This document shows, piece after piece, positions 34,271 to 46,443 of a DNA stretch of 64,000 nt. The DNA is from Lysobacter stagni (GTDB lineage: Bacteria; Pseudomonadota; Gammaproteobacteria; Xanthomonadales; Xanthomonadaceae): the NCBI RefSeq assembly GCF_030053425.1, contig NZ_JASGBI010000001.1, positions 533,001-597,000 on the forward strand, given 5' to 3'. The notes beneath the pieces were generated by a model. The model ran no database searches. It had not been told where the DNA came from and was given only the letters and a program-made list of their open reading frames with translations. A program made the position numbers and the translations under genes. Position 1 is the stretch's first letter; each line of letters opens with the position of its first letter.

Positions 34271-35197
34271 ATGTCCCTCGACCCCGCGCTGCGTTCGCGC
34301 ATCGAAACCCTGCTGCAATCCAACCGCGTCGTCCTGTTCATGAAGGGCGCGCCCGATGCGCCGCAGTGCGGTTTCTCGGCCAAGGCCGTGGGCGTGCTGA
34401 ACGCGCTGCTGCCGGAGGGCTACGCGCACGTGAACGTGCTGGCCGACGCGGAAATCCGCGAGGGCATCAAGCAGTACGGCAACTGGCCGACGATCCCGCA
34501 GCTGTACATCGACGGCGAACTGGTCGGCGGCAGCGACATCGTCGAGCAGATGGCCGGCAGCGGCGAACTGCACAGCGTGCTCGGCCTGCCCGCGCCCGAC
34601 CGCAGCCCGCCGAAGCTGACCATCACGCCGGCCGCCGCGGAAATGCTGCGCAGTGCCATCGCCAATGCCGGCGGCGGTTATGCCGTGCAGCTGGAGATCG
34701 ACGCGCGCCACAACGCGCGCCTGCAGCTGGCGCCGGTGGACGCCAATGCCGTGGCGGTCGAAGTGGATGGCGTGCGCGTGCAGACCGACGCACTGCAGGC
34801 CCGGCGCGCCGACGGCATCAGCATCGACTGGGTCGACGACGAACGCGGCCGCGGCCTGGTCGTGCACAACCCGCACGCGCCGCCGGCCGTGAAGACGATT
34901 GCGCCGGCTGATACCGCCGCGCGCGTGCAGGCTGGCACGCTGCGCCTAGTCGACGTGCGCCCGGCCGACGAACGTGGGCTGGCGTCCGCACCGGTGGCCT
35001 TCGACACCCTCGACCACGGCGTGGAATCGCTGGAAGCGCTGCCGAAGGACACGCCGCTGGCGTTCCTGTGCCACCACGGCGGCCGCAGCCAGCAGGCCGC
35101 GGAGCACTTCCGCAACCTGGGCTTCCGCGAGGTCTACAACATCGTCGGCGGCATCGACGCCTGGGCCGACATCGACGCGGGCGTTCCGAAGTACTGA
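34271..35197 (+). CDS. grxD: three-domain monothiol glutaredoxin (Grx4 - IscA-like - rhodanese)
   Basis: 308 residues. Domain 1 (about 1-105) is a Grx4-type monothiol glutaredoxin with CGFS at 33-36 and the TIPQLYIDGELVGG signature. Domain 2 (about 112-208) follows the HesB/IscA pattern (LTITPAAAEMLR, ISIDWVDDERGRGLVVHNP) but has none of the cluster-binding cysteines. Domain 3 (about 212-308) is a rhodanese with active-site loop CHHGGRS (Cys267). The first domain handles [2Fe-2S] clusters; the rhodanese would move sulfane sulfur. Symbol grxD covers only the first domain. Confidence 0.88.
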   Translation: MSLDPALRSRIETLLQSNRVVLFMKGAPDAPQCGFSAKAVGVLNALLPEGYAHVNVLADAEIREGIKQYGNWPTIPQLYIDGELVGGSDIVEQMAGSGELHSVLGLPAPDRSPPKLTITPAAAEMLRSAIANAGGGYAVQLEIDARHNARLQLAPVDANAVAVEVDGVRVQTDALQARRADGISIDWVDDERGRGLVVHNPHAPPAVKTIAPADTAARVQAGTLRLVDVRPADERGLASAPVAFDTLDHGVESLEALPKDTPLAFLCHHGGRSQQAAEHFRNLGFREVYNIVGGIDAWADIDAGVPKY

Positions 35198-35385
35198 TTG
35201 CAGCGCACGTCGCGACGAGGCGGCACGCTTCGTCGCGACCGCGCCACGCTTCGTCGCGGTGCGCGCATTTTCGTCATGCACCACCGCTAGTGTCGGGTCA
35301 CTGGCCCTCCGGTCGCCCGACACCATCGCCATGACCCGCTGCAGCGTGGCGCCACGCGCCCGCATCCCGTTTCCCCCGCGTCCGT

Positions 35386-35448
35386 AGCCTGGATCGACGC
35401 GATCCGGCACGGCACAACCGGACGCGCGACCTCCCCACGATCCAGGCT
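35386..35448. repeat. 11-bp inverted repeat pair
   Basis: AGCCTGGATCG (35386-35396) and CGATCCAGGCT (35438-35448) are exact reverse complements 41 bases apart, downstream of the DUF924 stop on the minus strand. They could fold into a long stem-loop ending that transcript. Confidence 0.5.
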
Positions 35449-35471
35449 GCGGCCGGTCTTTTCCCTGTCGA

Positions 35472-36020
35472 TCAGAAGCCGCCGCCGGCCGCCAGCCAGG
35501 TCTGCTCGTCGGGCGTACTGGTGCGCCCCAGCGCGCGATTGCGATGCGGGAACCGGCCGAAACGCACGATCACCTCGCGGTGGCGCCGCGCGTACTCCAG
35601 GTAATTGCCGCCCGCTTCTCCGTCCAGCGCGGAGGCCAGCTGCACGGAACGCTCCTGGTCGGCCAGGTCCTCGGAATGTTCGAACGGCATGTAGAAGAAC
35701 ACGCGCAACGCCGGATCGACGGCGCGATCGTCGCCGCCTTCGATCGCGCGGGCCGCGTAATGGCGCGCGAGCGGATCGGTCGCATAGGCATGTGCGGTGT
35801 CGCGGAAAACATTGCGCGGAATCTGGTCCAGCACGATCGCCAGCGCGAGCGCACCATCGGGCGTGTCCGCCCACGTTTCCAGCTCGCCGCGCGCGGCGGC
35901 GAAATGCGCATCGAGCAGGTCCGCGCGGCAGCGCGCGTCGAAGGCATCGTCGCGGACGAACCAGCGGTCGTAGCCGGCATCGCGCCAGAACGCGATGACA
36001 TCGGCGGGCGTGATGTGCAT
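35472..36020 (-). CDS. DUF924 family protein
   Basis: 182 residues with the family landmarks LDQIPRNVFRDT near 64, FYMPFEHSEDLADQE near 108, NRALGRTSTPDEQTWL and the terminal GGGF. All-helical cytoplasmic protein; the family resembles a TPR-like or transmembrane-less helical bundle and has no established biochemical role. The ATG at 36020 is the family start (ADVIAFWRDAG follows). Confidence 0.9.
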   Translation of the reverse strand: MHITPADVIAFWRDAGYDRWFVRDDAFDARCRADLLDAHFAAARGELETWADTPDGALALAIVLDQIPRNVFRDTAHAYATDPLARHYAARAIEGGDDRAVDPALRVFFYMPFEHSEDLADQERSVQLASALDGEAGGNYLEYARRHREVIVRFGRFPHRNRALGRTSTPDEQTWLAAGGGF

Positions 36021-36056
36021 GGTGGAGCGATCCGGCGGAGAAACGCCGAGGTTACC

Positions 36057-36623
36057 TCACACCGACTCGTCGCCCAGCTGCGTTTCCAGTTCGGTGATCC
36101 ACAGTTCCGTGACGCTTTCCAGGGTGACGGCGTGGATGAGCGGACGGATGGAACCGCCCGAGTACGACTGCGAGATGAAACGCGCATAGCGATCGCGGAA
36201 CTGCAGCCAGTTGCGGTGCGCGTCGTCGAAGATGGACAGCGTCTCGTCGTCGAGCTGGCGGCGCAGATGCTCGACCACGGTCGTCAATCGCGCGTCGGCG
36301 CGCTGGAAGCCGGCCTGTGCCTGCGCGTTCATGTCGCGCTGCGAGATCGCCGCGTCGTCGCTCTGTCGTGCCACTTCCTCGGCCTGGCTGAAATAACTGT
36401 CGGCCATGCGCGCCGCGGTCTCCGCCTTGCCGATCAGACGCTGCTCGAAGCGGCGCAGGTCGTCAAGGTTGGTATTGGCGTGGTCCAGGCCCTGCTTGAG
36501 GTCCAGCAGCTTCTGGTTGCGCTCGATGGTTTCCACGGCGCTGCGCTTCTCGATCCGGCGCTGGATGAAATAGAACGTCCACGTGAGCGCGGCGCCCAGC
36601 AGCAGGTAGATGAACTTCTCCAT
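36057..36623 (-). CDS. membrane-anchored LprI/DUF1311-like protein
   Basis: 188 residues. A single N-terminal hydrophobic segment (FIYLLLGAALTWTFYFI) is followed by a long charged coiled-coil (about 22-115, heptad-like leucines) and a C-terminal module with FDDAHRNWLQFRDRYARF, which matches the lysozyme-inhibitor LprI-like pattern. It would project into the periplasm or cytoplasm from the inner membrane. It ends 36 bases upstream of the DUF924 start on the same strand, so both may be one operon. Confidence 0.7.
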   Translation of the reverse strand: MEKFIYLLLGAALTWTFYFIQRRIEKRSAVETIERNQKLLDLKQGLDHANTNLDDLRRFEQRLIGKAETAARMADSYFSQAEEVARQSDDAAISQRDMNAQAQAGFQRADARLTTVVEHLRRQLDDETLSIFDDAHRNWLQFRDRYARFISQSYSGGSIRPLIHAVTLESVTELWITELETQLGDESV

Positions 36624-36861
36624 GACGGCCTCCCCTTGTCCTGCATCCAGTGTGCCCGTCAGACGTCGCAGGCACTGCGATCCCCAGCGCGGCGCGGGGC
36701 CGCGGAAACGTTGCCATTGAAACCGTAGACGCGGCCTTGACGCCACGTGCACAACACTGAACCGGCGAGGCCATGGAAGGTCGCAGGGGCCTTCGATAAC
36801 CTCGGTACCCGGGTCACATCCCGGGCCGTACTTCTGCATACGATCGAGAGAGGGATACACC

Positions 36862-37167
36862 ATGAAGCAGTTTGTCGTCACGGTCCTGCTGGCCGGCCTG
36901 CTGGCCCCCGCCGCAGGCATGGCGCAGGAAGGTTACCGATGCGTGGTGGTCTGCAACCCGTCGCGCGTGTACTGCGTGCCGAACGGTTCGCAGCTGCCGC
37001 CGATCATCAGCATCTGCAAGCCGTACCAGGTCGGCGCTTCCACCGAGACCTCGTTGCTGACCACACCGTCCGAAGCCGCCGCCACCGCCCCCCAGTCGGC
37101 GTGCTCGGCCCAGTCCGTCTTCAACGAGGAAACCCAGACCAACGAGTGGCAGATGGTGTGCGACTGA
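36862..37167 (+). CDS. small secreted cysteine-containing protein
   Basis: 101 residues with a signal peptide (FVVTVLLAGLLAPAAGMAQ) and six cysteines in the mature part (CVVVC, YCVP, ICKP, ACSA and the penultimate Cys), suggesting disulfides in the periplasm. GAGAGGGA precedes the ATG. No family recognised. Followed by a strong bidirectional hairpin. Confidence 0.7.
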   Translation: MKQFVVTVLLAGLLAPAAGMAQEGYRCVVVCNPSRVYCVPNGSQLPPIISICKPYQVGASTETSLLTTPSEAAATAPQSACSAQSVFNEETQTNEWQMVCD

Positions 37168-37191
37168 GCAGACCACCGCTCGCGTGACACG

Positions 37192-37220
37192 GACAAGGCC
37201 GGCGCAACGCCGGCCTTGTC
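37192..37220. terminator. perfect 13-bp hairpin between convergent genes
   Basis: GACAAGGCCGGCG (37192-37204), 3-base loop, CGCCGGCCTTGTC (37208-37220). It sits between the convergent small secreted gene and amn and would work in both directions. Confidence 0.8.
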
Positions 37221-37231
37221 GCATGCGCGCC

Positions 37232-38008
37232 TCATTCGTCGAAACGCAGGTGCCGGACCGACTTGCCGTTGCGGCGGATCAGCTTCAGCGCTTCGATGCC
37301 GACGTTGATGTGGTTGTCGACGTAGTCCGCGCTGACGCGCGCGTCGGACGCTTCGGTCTTCACGCCTTCGGGAATCATCGGCTGGTCCGACACCAGCAGC
37401 AGCGCGCCGCACGGAATGCGGTTGGCGAAACCGGCGGCGAAGATGGTGGCGGTCTCCATGTCGATGGCCATGCAGCGCATGCCGCGCAGGCGCTCCTTGA
37501 AGGCCTCGTCGTGTTCCCACACGCGCCGGTTGGTGGTGTACACCGTGCCGGTCCAGTAGTCGTGGCCGAGGTCGCGGATCATCGTCGACACCGCGCGCTG
37601 CAGCGCGAACGCCGGCAACGCCGGCACCTGCGGCGGAAGGTAGTCGTCGCTGGTGCCCTCGCCGCGGATCGCCGCGATGGGCAGGACGAGATCGCCCAGC
37701 TGGTTCTTCTTCTTCAGGCCGCCGCACTTGCCCAGGAACAGCACCGCCTTGGGCGCGATCGCGCTGAGCAGGTCCATCATCGTCGCCGCGTTCGGGCTGC
37801 CCATGCCGAAGTTGATCATCGTGATGCCATCGGCCGTGGCGCTGGGCATCGGGCGGTCCATGCCAACCACCTGCGCGCCGGTCATGCGCGCGAAGGTGTG
37901 CAGGTAGCCGCCGAAGTTGGTCAGCAGGATGTGTTCGCCGAACTGGTCCAGCGGCACGCCGGTATAGCGCGGCAGCCAGTTGTCGACGATCTGTTCCTTG
38001 TCTTTCAT
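37232..38008 (-). CDS. amn: AMP nucleosidase, short form
   Basis: 258 residues, with the nucleoside-phosphorylase-like core: TMINFGMGSPNAATMMD, FLGKCGGLKKKNQLGD, TVYTTNRRVWEHDE and the catalytic-region AIDMETATIFAAGF. It hydrolyses AMP to adenine and ribose-5-phosphate, adjusting adenylate levels. It is the short form, lacking the N-terminal domain of the E. coli enzyme. GAGGAG lies 9 bases before the ATG at 38008. Confidence 0.9.
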   Translation of the reverse strand: MKDKEQIVDNWLPRYTGVPLDQFGEHILLTNFGGYLHTFARMTGAQVVGMDRPMPSATADGITMINFGMGSPNAATMMDLLSAIAPKAVLFLGKCGGLKKKNQLGDLVLPIAAIRGEGTSDDYLPPQVPALPAFALQRAVSTMIRDLGHDYWTGTVYTTNRRVWEHDEAFKERLRGMRCMAIDMETATIFAAGFANRIPCGALLLVSDQPMIPEGVKTEASDARVSADYVDNHINVGIEALKLIRRNGKSVRHLRFDE

Positions 38009-38174
38009 CGGGAGTTTCTCCTCTTGTTGTAGTTGTCCTTTTCCGCAGGCGCGTGCGTAGGGGCGCCTGACCGGGCATTGTGTCACGCCCGCCATGACCA
38101 TCGTCGGGTTGGCAAGCGGCCGTCGAGACGGCTACGTTGCCAAGGTTGATTGCCGTATTACTCCGGGGAAAACC

Positions 38175-39622
<1,448 letters not shown>

Positions 39623-39626
<4 letters not shown>

Positions 39627-41023
39627 GGCGCTTCATAGAGTTCCGCCGCTCGCGGCACAATCCCAACACCGATGCGTTCGAACTGCAGTGCTGCTCGCGC
39701 GATGAGCGCTGGTCGTACGCACGCGCCGGCGGTCGAAGCTTCCTGTTGCTGGGGCTGCTCTTCGCCGCCGCCACCGCATCGGCGCAGGAGCTGCTGATCC
39801 GCAACGCCACCGTGCACACCGCCTCCGCGCAGGGCACGCTGAAGGGCGCCGACGTACTGGTCAGCGGCGGCACCATCCGCGCCGTCGGCATGGGGCTGTC
39901 CGCGCCGGCCGGTGCGCAGGTCGTGGACGCGCAGGGCCGTTCGGTGACCCCGACGCTGTTCGGCGGCATCACCGAGATCGGCCTGGAGGAAGTCTCCGGC
40001 GAGAAGACCACGGTCGACGACACGCTTGCGCTGGGCGCGGACACCAAGCAGATGACGGTGCGCCCGGAGTTCGACGTGACGCTGGCCTACAACCCGGATT
40101 CGGTGCTGGTGCCGGTGACGCGCATCGAAGGCATCGGCTGGACGCTGCTGGGCGCGGGCACCGCCACGGGCGGGTCGATCGTCGGCGGTCAGGGCGGCGT
40201 GGTGCGACTGGACGGCAGCATCGATCCCATCGGGCCGCGCGAGCTGTTCCTGCGCATCGGCGGCGACGCTGCCGGACTGACCGGCAACTCGCGCGCGGCG
40301 CAGTGGATGATCCTGGACCAGCTGATCGACGAGGTGCGCGGACGCATCTCGCCGGACGCCAACGCCGCGCTGCTCACGCCGGCCGGCCGCGCCACGCTGG
40401 CGAAATACCTGGGCGGCGGCGGCCGCGTGGTCGTGTCGGTGGATCGCGCCGCCGACATCCGCCAGCTGCTTCGCTGGGCGCAACGCCACAATGTGCGCGT
40501 GGCCATCGCCGGTGGCGCGGAGGCGTGGCGCGTGGCACCGCTGCTGGCATCGGCGAAGGTGCCGGTGTTCGTCAATCCGCTGGGCAACCTGCCGGCGGAT
40601 TTCGACCAGATCGGCGCGACCATGGAAAACGCCGCGCGCCTGCGCGCCGCGGGCGTGGACGTCGGCTTCACCCAGGCCGGCGACGCCTCGCACAACGCAC
40701 GCAAGATCCGGCAGCTGGCCGGCAATGCGGTCGCCAACGGGCTGGCATGGGAAGACGGCCTGGCCGGCCTGACGCGCGTGCCCGCCGAGGCCTTCGGCGT
40801 TGGCGACCGGCTGGGCACGATCGCGCCGGGCAAGCGCGCCGACCTGGTGCTGTGGAGCGGCGACCCGCTCGAGGTCAACGCCGTCGCCCTGCAGGTGTGG
40901 ATGGACGGCCGCGCGATCCCGATGCGCAGCCGCCAGACCGAACTGCGCGACCGCTACCTGCGCAGTGCCGCACCGGCGCAGCAGGGCGGGCTGCCGCGCG
41001 CGTATCCCGCGCATGGTCGCTGA
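39623..41023 (+). CDS. secreted amidohydrolase-like protein lacking the HxH motif
   Basis: 466 residues from a GTG at 39623 within GTGA. A signal-like segment (SFLLLGLLFAAATASAQ) ends near residue 50. The amidohydrolase frame is clear (LLIRNATVHTA, SVTPTLFGGITEIGLEE, GTIAPGKRADLVLWSGDP), but where its neighbour has GIIDVHSH this protein has TLFGGITE, so both metal histidines are missing. One possible late His remains (DASHNAR). It may be a non-catalytic partner that forms a heteromer with 38175-39626; that is inference. Confidence 0.82.
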
Positions 41024-41032
41024 GGCCAACGG

Positions 41033-41055
41033 CCCCTCTCCCTGTGGGAGAGGGG
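41033..41055. terminator. perfect 10-bp CCCCTCTCCC hairpin
   Basis: CCCCTCTCCC, loop TGT, GGGAGAGGGG, starting 10 bases after the amidohydrolase stop. It is the core of the dispersed repeat acting as a transcript end. Confidence 0.65.
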
Positions 41056-41141
41056 CTCGCAGCGCCACGTCCCGGGGCTGGAAGGGCTTATCCTGAATGC
41101 CTCCGGCGCGGCATCCGCGCCGTACCGCACACGGGACCGCC

Positions 41142-41549
41142 ATGCCTTCGCTTCCACACATCGACCTCAACTGGCTCGCGGTGATCGCGGCCGCAGCGTC
41201 CGCCTTCGTCCTCGGCGGCATCTGGTACGGGCCGCTGTTCAAGCGCGCATGGTGCCGCGAAGCCGGCATCGATCCGGACGCAGCCCCCGCACATCCGGCG
41301 CGCATCTTCGCCATCGCGTTCGCATGCAGCCTGCTGGCCTCGCTGATCTTCGCGGTGTTCCTCGGCAACGAGGCCTCGGCTGCCGACGGTTTCGGCGCCG
41401 GCTTCGTGGTCGGCGTGTTCTTCGTGGCGATGAGCTTCGGCATCAACTACGCCTTCGCCCAGCGCAGCCTGAAGATGTGGATGATCGACTCGGGCTACCA
41501 CATCGCGCAGTTCTGCCTGTACGGCCTGATCCTGGGCGCCTGGCACTGA
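41142..41549 (+). CDS. DUF1761 membrane protein
   Basis: 135 residues with four hydrophobic segments (about 8-30, 52-72, 78-98 and 112-132). The start LNWLAVIAAAASAFVLGGIWYGPLF is typical of DUF1761 proteins (W-Y-G-P after the first segment). Function unknown. It lies 9 bases upstream of the isomerase-like gene, so the two form an operon. Confidence 0.8.
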   Translation: MPSLPHIDLNWLAVIAAAASAFVLGGIWYGPLFKRAWCREAGIDPDAAPAHPARIFAIAFACSLLASLIFAVFLGNEASAADGFGAGFVVGVFFVAMSFGINYAFAQRSLKMWMIDSGYHIAQFCLYGLILGAWH

Positions 41550-41558
41550 GGAGCTCGC

Positions 41559-42206
41559 ATGACCCCGGTTCCGCTGACGTGGTACTTCGATTTCATCTCG
41601 CCGTTCTCCTACCTGCAGTGGCAGCGCCTGAAGCCGCTGCTGCGCGAGCGCGAGAAGGCCGGCGAGCCCGTGCGGCTGGTGCCGATCGTGTTCGCCGCGG
41701 TGCTCGATGCCTGCGGGCAGAAGGGGCCGGCGGAGATCCCGGGCAAGCGTGAATTCACCTACCGGCACGTGCTGTGGCTGGCCCGCCAGGCGGGCGTGAC
41801 TCTGCACTTCCCGCCCACGCACCCCTTCAACCCCCTGGCGGCGCTGCGCCTGAGCATCGCCGCCGGCGACACGCCCGAGGCGGTGGATTCCATCTTCGAC
41901 TGGCTGTGGACGCAGGGCCGCGCCGGCGACAGCGTGGAAGCGCTGGTGCCGCTGATGGCCGCGCTGGACGTCCCCGCCGAGGCGCTGGACGCCGATGCCA
42001 CCAAGACCGCACTGCGGGCCAACACCGACGCGGCGATCGCCGCCGGCGTATACGGGGTGCCCACGCTGGCCGTGAACGGCGAGCTGTTCTGGGGCAACGA
42101 CGCCTTCGACTTCGCTCTTGCCGCACTGCACGATCCGGCCGTCCTGTCCGACCCGGAAATGCAGCGGGTCAGCGCGCTGCCGGTCGGATTGCAGCGCCGC
42201 CGCTGA
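41559..42206 (+). CDS. 2-hydroxychromene-2-carboxylate isomerase-like (DsbA superfamily)
   Basis: 215 residues with the kappa-GST/HCCA isomerase signature: WYFDFISPFSYLQWQRL at the start (the active-site Ser in SPFSY), a helical insertion, and AAGVYGVPTLAVNGELFWGND near 170. The family uses glutathione to isomerise aromatic catabolites or acts as an oxidoreductase. GAGGAG precedes the ATG. Real substrate unknown. Confidence 0.85.
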   Translation: MTPVPLTWYFDFISPFSYLQWQRLKPLLREREKAGEPVRLVPIVFAAVLDACGQKGPAEIPGKREFTYRHVLWLARQAGVTLHFPPTHPFNPLAALRLSIAAGDTPEAVDSIFDWLWTQGRAGDSVEALVPLMAALDVPAEALDADATKTALRANTDAAIAAGVYGVPTLAVNGELFWGNDAFDFALAALHDPAVLSDPEMQRVSALPVGLQRRR

Positions 42207-42297
42207 CCCTGACGAACGTAATACGCGACCCGGGACGCGAAACGGGTATGCTGGCCGTCACACTTCGAAAGCCAGCGCTCATTCCGGGAGGGGAACC

Positions 42298-43245
42298 ATG
42301 CGCATCGGACTCGTTGTCGATTCCGCCTGCGACCTGCCTTTGCAATACCTGGAGCAACACGAGGTCACCGTGTTGCCCATCACCGTCCGTATCGGCGAGG
42401 CCGTCCTCGCCGACCATCGGGACGAGGAAGCCACACTCGAATTCCTGCACGCGCACGTCGCCGAGCGCGGTCATGAGGCCGAGACCATGCCGTACTCGGT
42501 TCAGCAGATCCAGGACCTGTTCCTGAAGCGTCTGGTGATCGACTACGACTACGTCTTCTGCATGACCATCACGAAGACGCGCAGTCCGATCTTCGACAAC
42601 GCGCAGCAGGCGAGCTTCGCCATCCTCAACGACTACAAGGCGGTCCGCGCCGCCGCGGGCAATGCCACGCCGTTCGCGTTGCGGGTGATCGATACGCAGA
42701 ACCTGTTCGCCGCCCAGGGCGTGACCGCCGTGGAAGCCGTGCGCCTGCGCGCGGCGGGTGAAGGTGCGCCGAAGATCCGCGCGCGCCTGGAACACCTGGC
42801 CCTGCACACGCAGGGATACATGGTGCCGCCGGACCTGTACTACCTGCGCAACCGCGCGCGCGCCAAGGGCGACCGCAGCGTCGGTTTGCTCAGCGCCGCG
42901 CTGGGCAGCGCGCTGGACATCAAGCCGATCCTGCACGCCAACCGCGGCGAGACCGGCCCGGTGGCGAAGATCAAGGGCTTCGAACCGGCGGTGGCCAAGC
43001 TGTTCGAACACGTCGCCGAGCGCGTGGAACGCAACGAGCTGCTCACGCCCACGATGTGCCTGAGCTTCGGCGGCGAGCTGGAGAAGCTGCGCGCCCTGCC
43101 CGGCTACGACCGTCTGATCGGTGCCTGTCGCGCGAACAACGTGGAAGTGTTCGAAAGCGTCATGAGCCTGACCGGCATGGTCAACGTCGGCAAGGGCGCC
43201 GTCGTGGTGGCCTTCGCGGCGGAAGGCCAGAAGTTCACGGCGTGA
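42298..43245 (+). CDS. DegV family fatty-acid-binding protein
   Basis: 315 residues. The start IGLVVDSACDLP is the DegV signature, with the lipid-contacting TITKTRSPIFDNA region near 96 and LDIKPILHANRGE near 205. DegV proteins bind fatty acids and in some bacteria feed fatty-acid kinase; no fakA-like gene is next to it. GGGAGGGG precedes the ATG. Confidence 0.88.
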   Translation: MRIGLVVDSACDLPLQYLEQHEVTVLPITVRIGEAVLADHRDEEATLEFLHAHVAERGHEAETMPYSVQQIQDLFLKRLVIDYDYVFCMTITKTRSPIFDNAQQASFAILNDYKAVRAAAGNATPFALRVIDTQNLFAAQGVTAVEAVRLRAAGEGAPKIRARLEHLALHTQGYMVPPDLYYLRNRARAKGDRSVGLLSAALGSALDIKPILHANRGETGPVAKIKGFEPAVAKLFEHVAERVERNELLTPTMCLSFGGELEKLRALPGYDRLIGACRANNVEVFESVMSLTGMVNVGKGAVVVAFAAEGQKFTA

Positions 43246-43350
43246 TTGCGGTCGTGGCGCGCGACTGCGCGCGCCACCATCGTCCGGAGATTCACGGCGC
43301 ACGCATGTCCTGCGCCTAGACTGGTGGCCATCCCGATGCGGAGACCGTCG

Positions 43351-43695
43351 ATGGCCACCCGTTACTACATCCGTCTTCCCGACGCCACGCGCGCTCGCGG
43401 CAGCGATGCGTCGCTGTCGTTTTCCGCGGTCAGCGCGGAAGGTTTCGCCGAGCAACTGCAGGATGCGCTGCGCCACGCGACGCTGTTCGAGCGCTGGAAG
43501 GCGAAGCAGGACGATCCGGACGCGGTCGATCCCGCCCTCGGTGCGACCGATCCGGACGCCGTCGTGCACGGCGAACAGGCGGACCTGCATATCGACCTGG
43601 TCGCCACCACGCGCATTTCCGGTGAAGTGCTGCGCCAGCGTCTGCGCTGGCTGGCCGGCAGCGCGTGGGAACTACGCGACGTGACGTCGGCCTGA
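43351..43695 (+). CDS. hypothetical protein (114 aa)
   Basis: Begins ATRYYIRLPDATRARGS; mostly acidic and polar with helices around 30-60 and beta segments near 80. No signal peptide, membrane segment or known motif. GGAG lies 8 bases before the ATG at 43351. Composition fits its neighbours, so it is probably a resident gene. Function unknown. Confidence 0.6.
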   Translation: MATRYYIRLPDATRARGSDASLSFSAVSAEGFAEQLQDALRHATLFERWKAKQDDPDAVDPALGATDPDAVVHGEQADLHIDLVATTRISGEVLRQRLRWLAGSAWELRDVTSA

Positions 43696-43712
43696 CTCGG
43701 ATACCACCGCTC

Positions 43713-43838
43713 TCCCTCTCCCCTTGCGGGAGAGGGACAGGCCGCGCAGCGGCCAGGGAGAGGGGCGGCGCGCCGGCAACGCGCTCCGCGTGCCCCTCAT
43801 CCGCGCTTCGGGCACCTTCTCCCACGAGGGGAGAAGGG
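43713..43838. repeat. composite intergenic repeat, copy D
   Basis: CCCTCTCCCCTTGCGGGAGAGGG, GGCCGCGCAGCGGCCAGGGAGAGGGG, then CATCCGCGCTTCGGGCACC and CTTCTCCCACGAGGGGAGAAGG. It ends 7 bases before the fghA stop codon. Confidence 0.85.
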
Positions 43839-43845
43839 ATCTGCA

Positions 43846-44676
43846 TCAGTCGTTCAATGCCTTCGCGTGATGCGCGATGTGCTCACCGATGAAGCTGGCG
43901 ATGAAGTAGTAGCTGTGGTCGTAACCCGCACGCAGGCGCAGATCGAGCGGATGGCCCGATGCCGCGCAGGCATCGCGCAGCTTCTCCGGTTGCAGTTGCG
44001 AGGAGAGGAACTCGTCCGCTTCACCCTGGTCGATCAGCAACGGCAAACGCTCCTGCGCGGTCGCCACCAGCGCGGTCGCGTCCCATGCCGCCCATGCATC
44101 GCGATCCTCGCCCAGATAGGCAGTGAATGCCTTCTCGCCCCACGGCACCTGCGTCGGCGCGACGATCGGCGAGAACGCCGACACGCTGCGATAGCGCCCC
44201 GGGTTCTTCAATGCGAGCACCAGCGCGCCGTGCCCGCCCATCGAATGCCCACTGATCGCGCGCGCCTTCGTCGCCGGGAACTGCGCCTCGACCAGATCCG
44301 GAAGTTCCTGCGAAACGTAGTCGAACATGCGGTAGTGCGACGCCCACGGCGCCTGCGTGGCGTTGACGTAGAAGCCCGCGCCCTGGCCGATGTCGTAGCC
44401 GTCGGCATCGGCCACGCCGGGGCCGCGCGGACTGGTGTCCGGCGCGACCACGATCACGCCGTGCTCGGCCGCATAACGTTGCGCACCGACCTTGGTGATG
44501 AAGTTCTGCTCGGTGCAGGTCAGCCCGCTCAGCCAGTACAGCACCGGGCACGAGCGGTGCTCCGCCTGCGGCGGCAGGTACACGGCGAAGTTCATCTCGC
44601 ACTGCAGGACCCTGGACGCGTGCCGGTACACGTGCTGCCAGCCGCCGAAGCACGCGCGATGTTCGATGCGTTGCAT
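43846..44676 (-). CDS. fghA: S-formylglutathione hydrolase
   Basis: 276 residues, esterase-D fold. Start [18 protein letters not shown], oxyanion region [13 protein letters not shown], nucleophile elbow [11 protein letters not shown], acid in QGEADEFL and the His in GYDHSYYF are all family landmarks. It hydrolyses S-formylglutathione to formate and glutathione, the last step of formaldehyde detoxification. Its ATG lies 8 bases after the stop of frmA, so both are one transcript. No frmR-like regulator is present. Confidence 0.95.
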   Translation of the reverse strand: MQRIEHRACFGGWQHVYRHASRVLQCEMNFAVYLPPQAEHRSCPVLYWLSGLTCTEQNFITKVGAQRYAAEHGVIVVAPDTSPRGPGVADADGYDIGQGAGFYVNATQAPWASHYRMFDYVSQELPDLVEAQFPATKARAISGHSMGGHGALVLALKNPGRYRSVSAFSPIVAPTQVPWGEKAFTAYLGEDRDAWAAWDATALVATAQERLPLLIDQGEADEFLSSQLQPEKLRDACAASGHPLDLRLRAGYDHSYYFIASFIGEHIAHHAKALND

Positions 44677-44684
44677 GGCGTGGC

Positions 44685-45830
<1,146 letters not shown>

Positions 45831-45949
45831 CTAGAGCTTGCGCGTGTAGCGTGCGTTTCCGTGTGTGGCGACAGGGGCCGACCCCAACGATTGCGGCTGC
45901 GTCAGGCGAGGACGGTCGCAGCTCCGCCGTGTATTGCCCGTGACCTGCT

Positions 45950-45987
<38 letters not shown>

Positions 45988-46157
45988 GGATCTTGCGACT
46001 TCGGAGCGAGCCGAGCACCGCAGCCGTACGAGGGCCGAAGAGCCGCCCATGTTTGAGTGCCGCGAAGCGGCGCGAGTTTGGGCGGCGTGCCCTCGTGCGG
46101 CGAGGAGCGCAGGGCACCGCCGCGCAGCGGCGGATCGCGTAGGGAGCTGGCGGTTTT

Positions 46158-46202
46158 GGTTACTTTTGCCAAGACAAAAGTAACCCGCCCGTTTTCGGGC
46201 GG
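46158..46202. terminator. two adjacent hairpins
   Basis: GGTTACTTTTG, loop CCAAGA, CAAAAGTAACC (46158-46185), immediately followed by CCGCCCG-TTTT-CGGGCGG (46185-46202). Both stems are perfect. They belong to a repeat block common between genes of this lineage (from memory) and no gene ends nearby, so a terminator role is uncertain. Confidence 0.5.
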
Positions 46203-46340
46203 AAGCTTTTGCCGTTGCGGCGATTGCGGTTATCAACGCCTGCAGCGTGGAAAGTCCATGGGCTCCCGTCTTCGCGGGAATGACGACGAAAGCAACAGCG
46301 CGCGGCTTCGCCGCGAATGCGGCTGCGATGACTGCAAAGC

Positions 46341-46409
46341 TGCCATCCATGGCGGCACGCTTCCGGCCCCGGATCGCCCGGCCCGGCCATCCATGGCCGG
46401 GCGTTCGCC
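46341..46409. repeat. CCATCCATGG-type dispersed repeat, copy 2
   Basis: CCATCCATGG at both ends with a GGATCGCCCGGCCCGG spacer and a CCGGGCGTTCG tail, matching 22512-22583. It ends about 35 bases from the ppc stop. Confidence 0.7.
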
Positions 46410-46443
46410 GCGCTGCGGACCAGTGGTCCGCGAGCAGCGCGGC

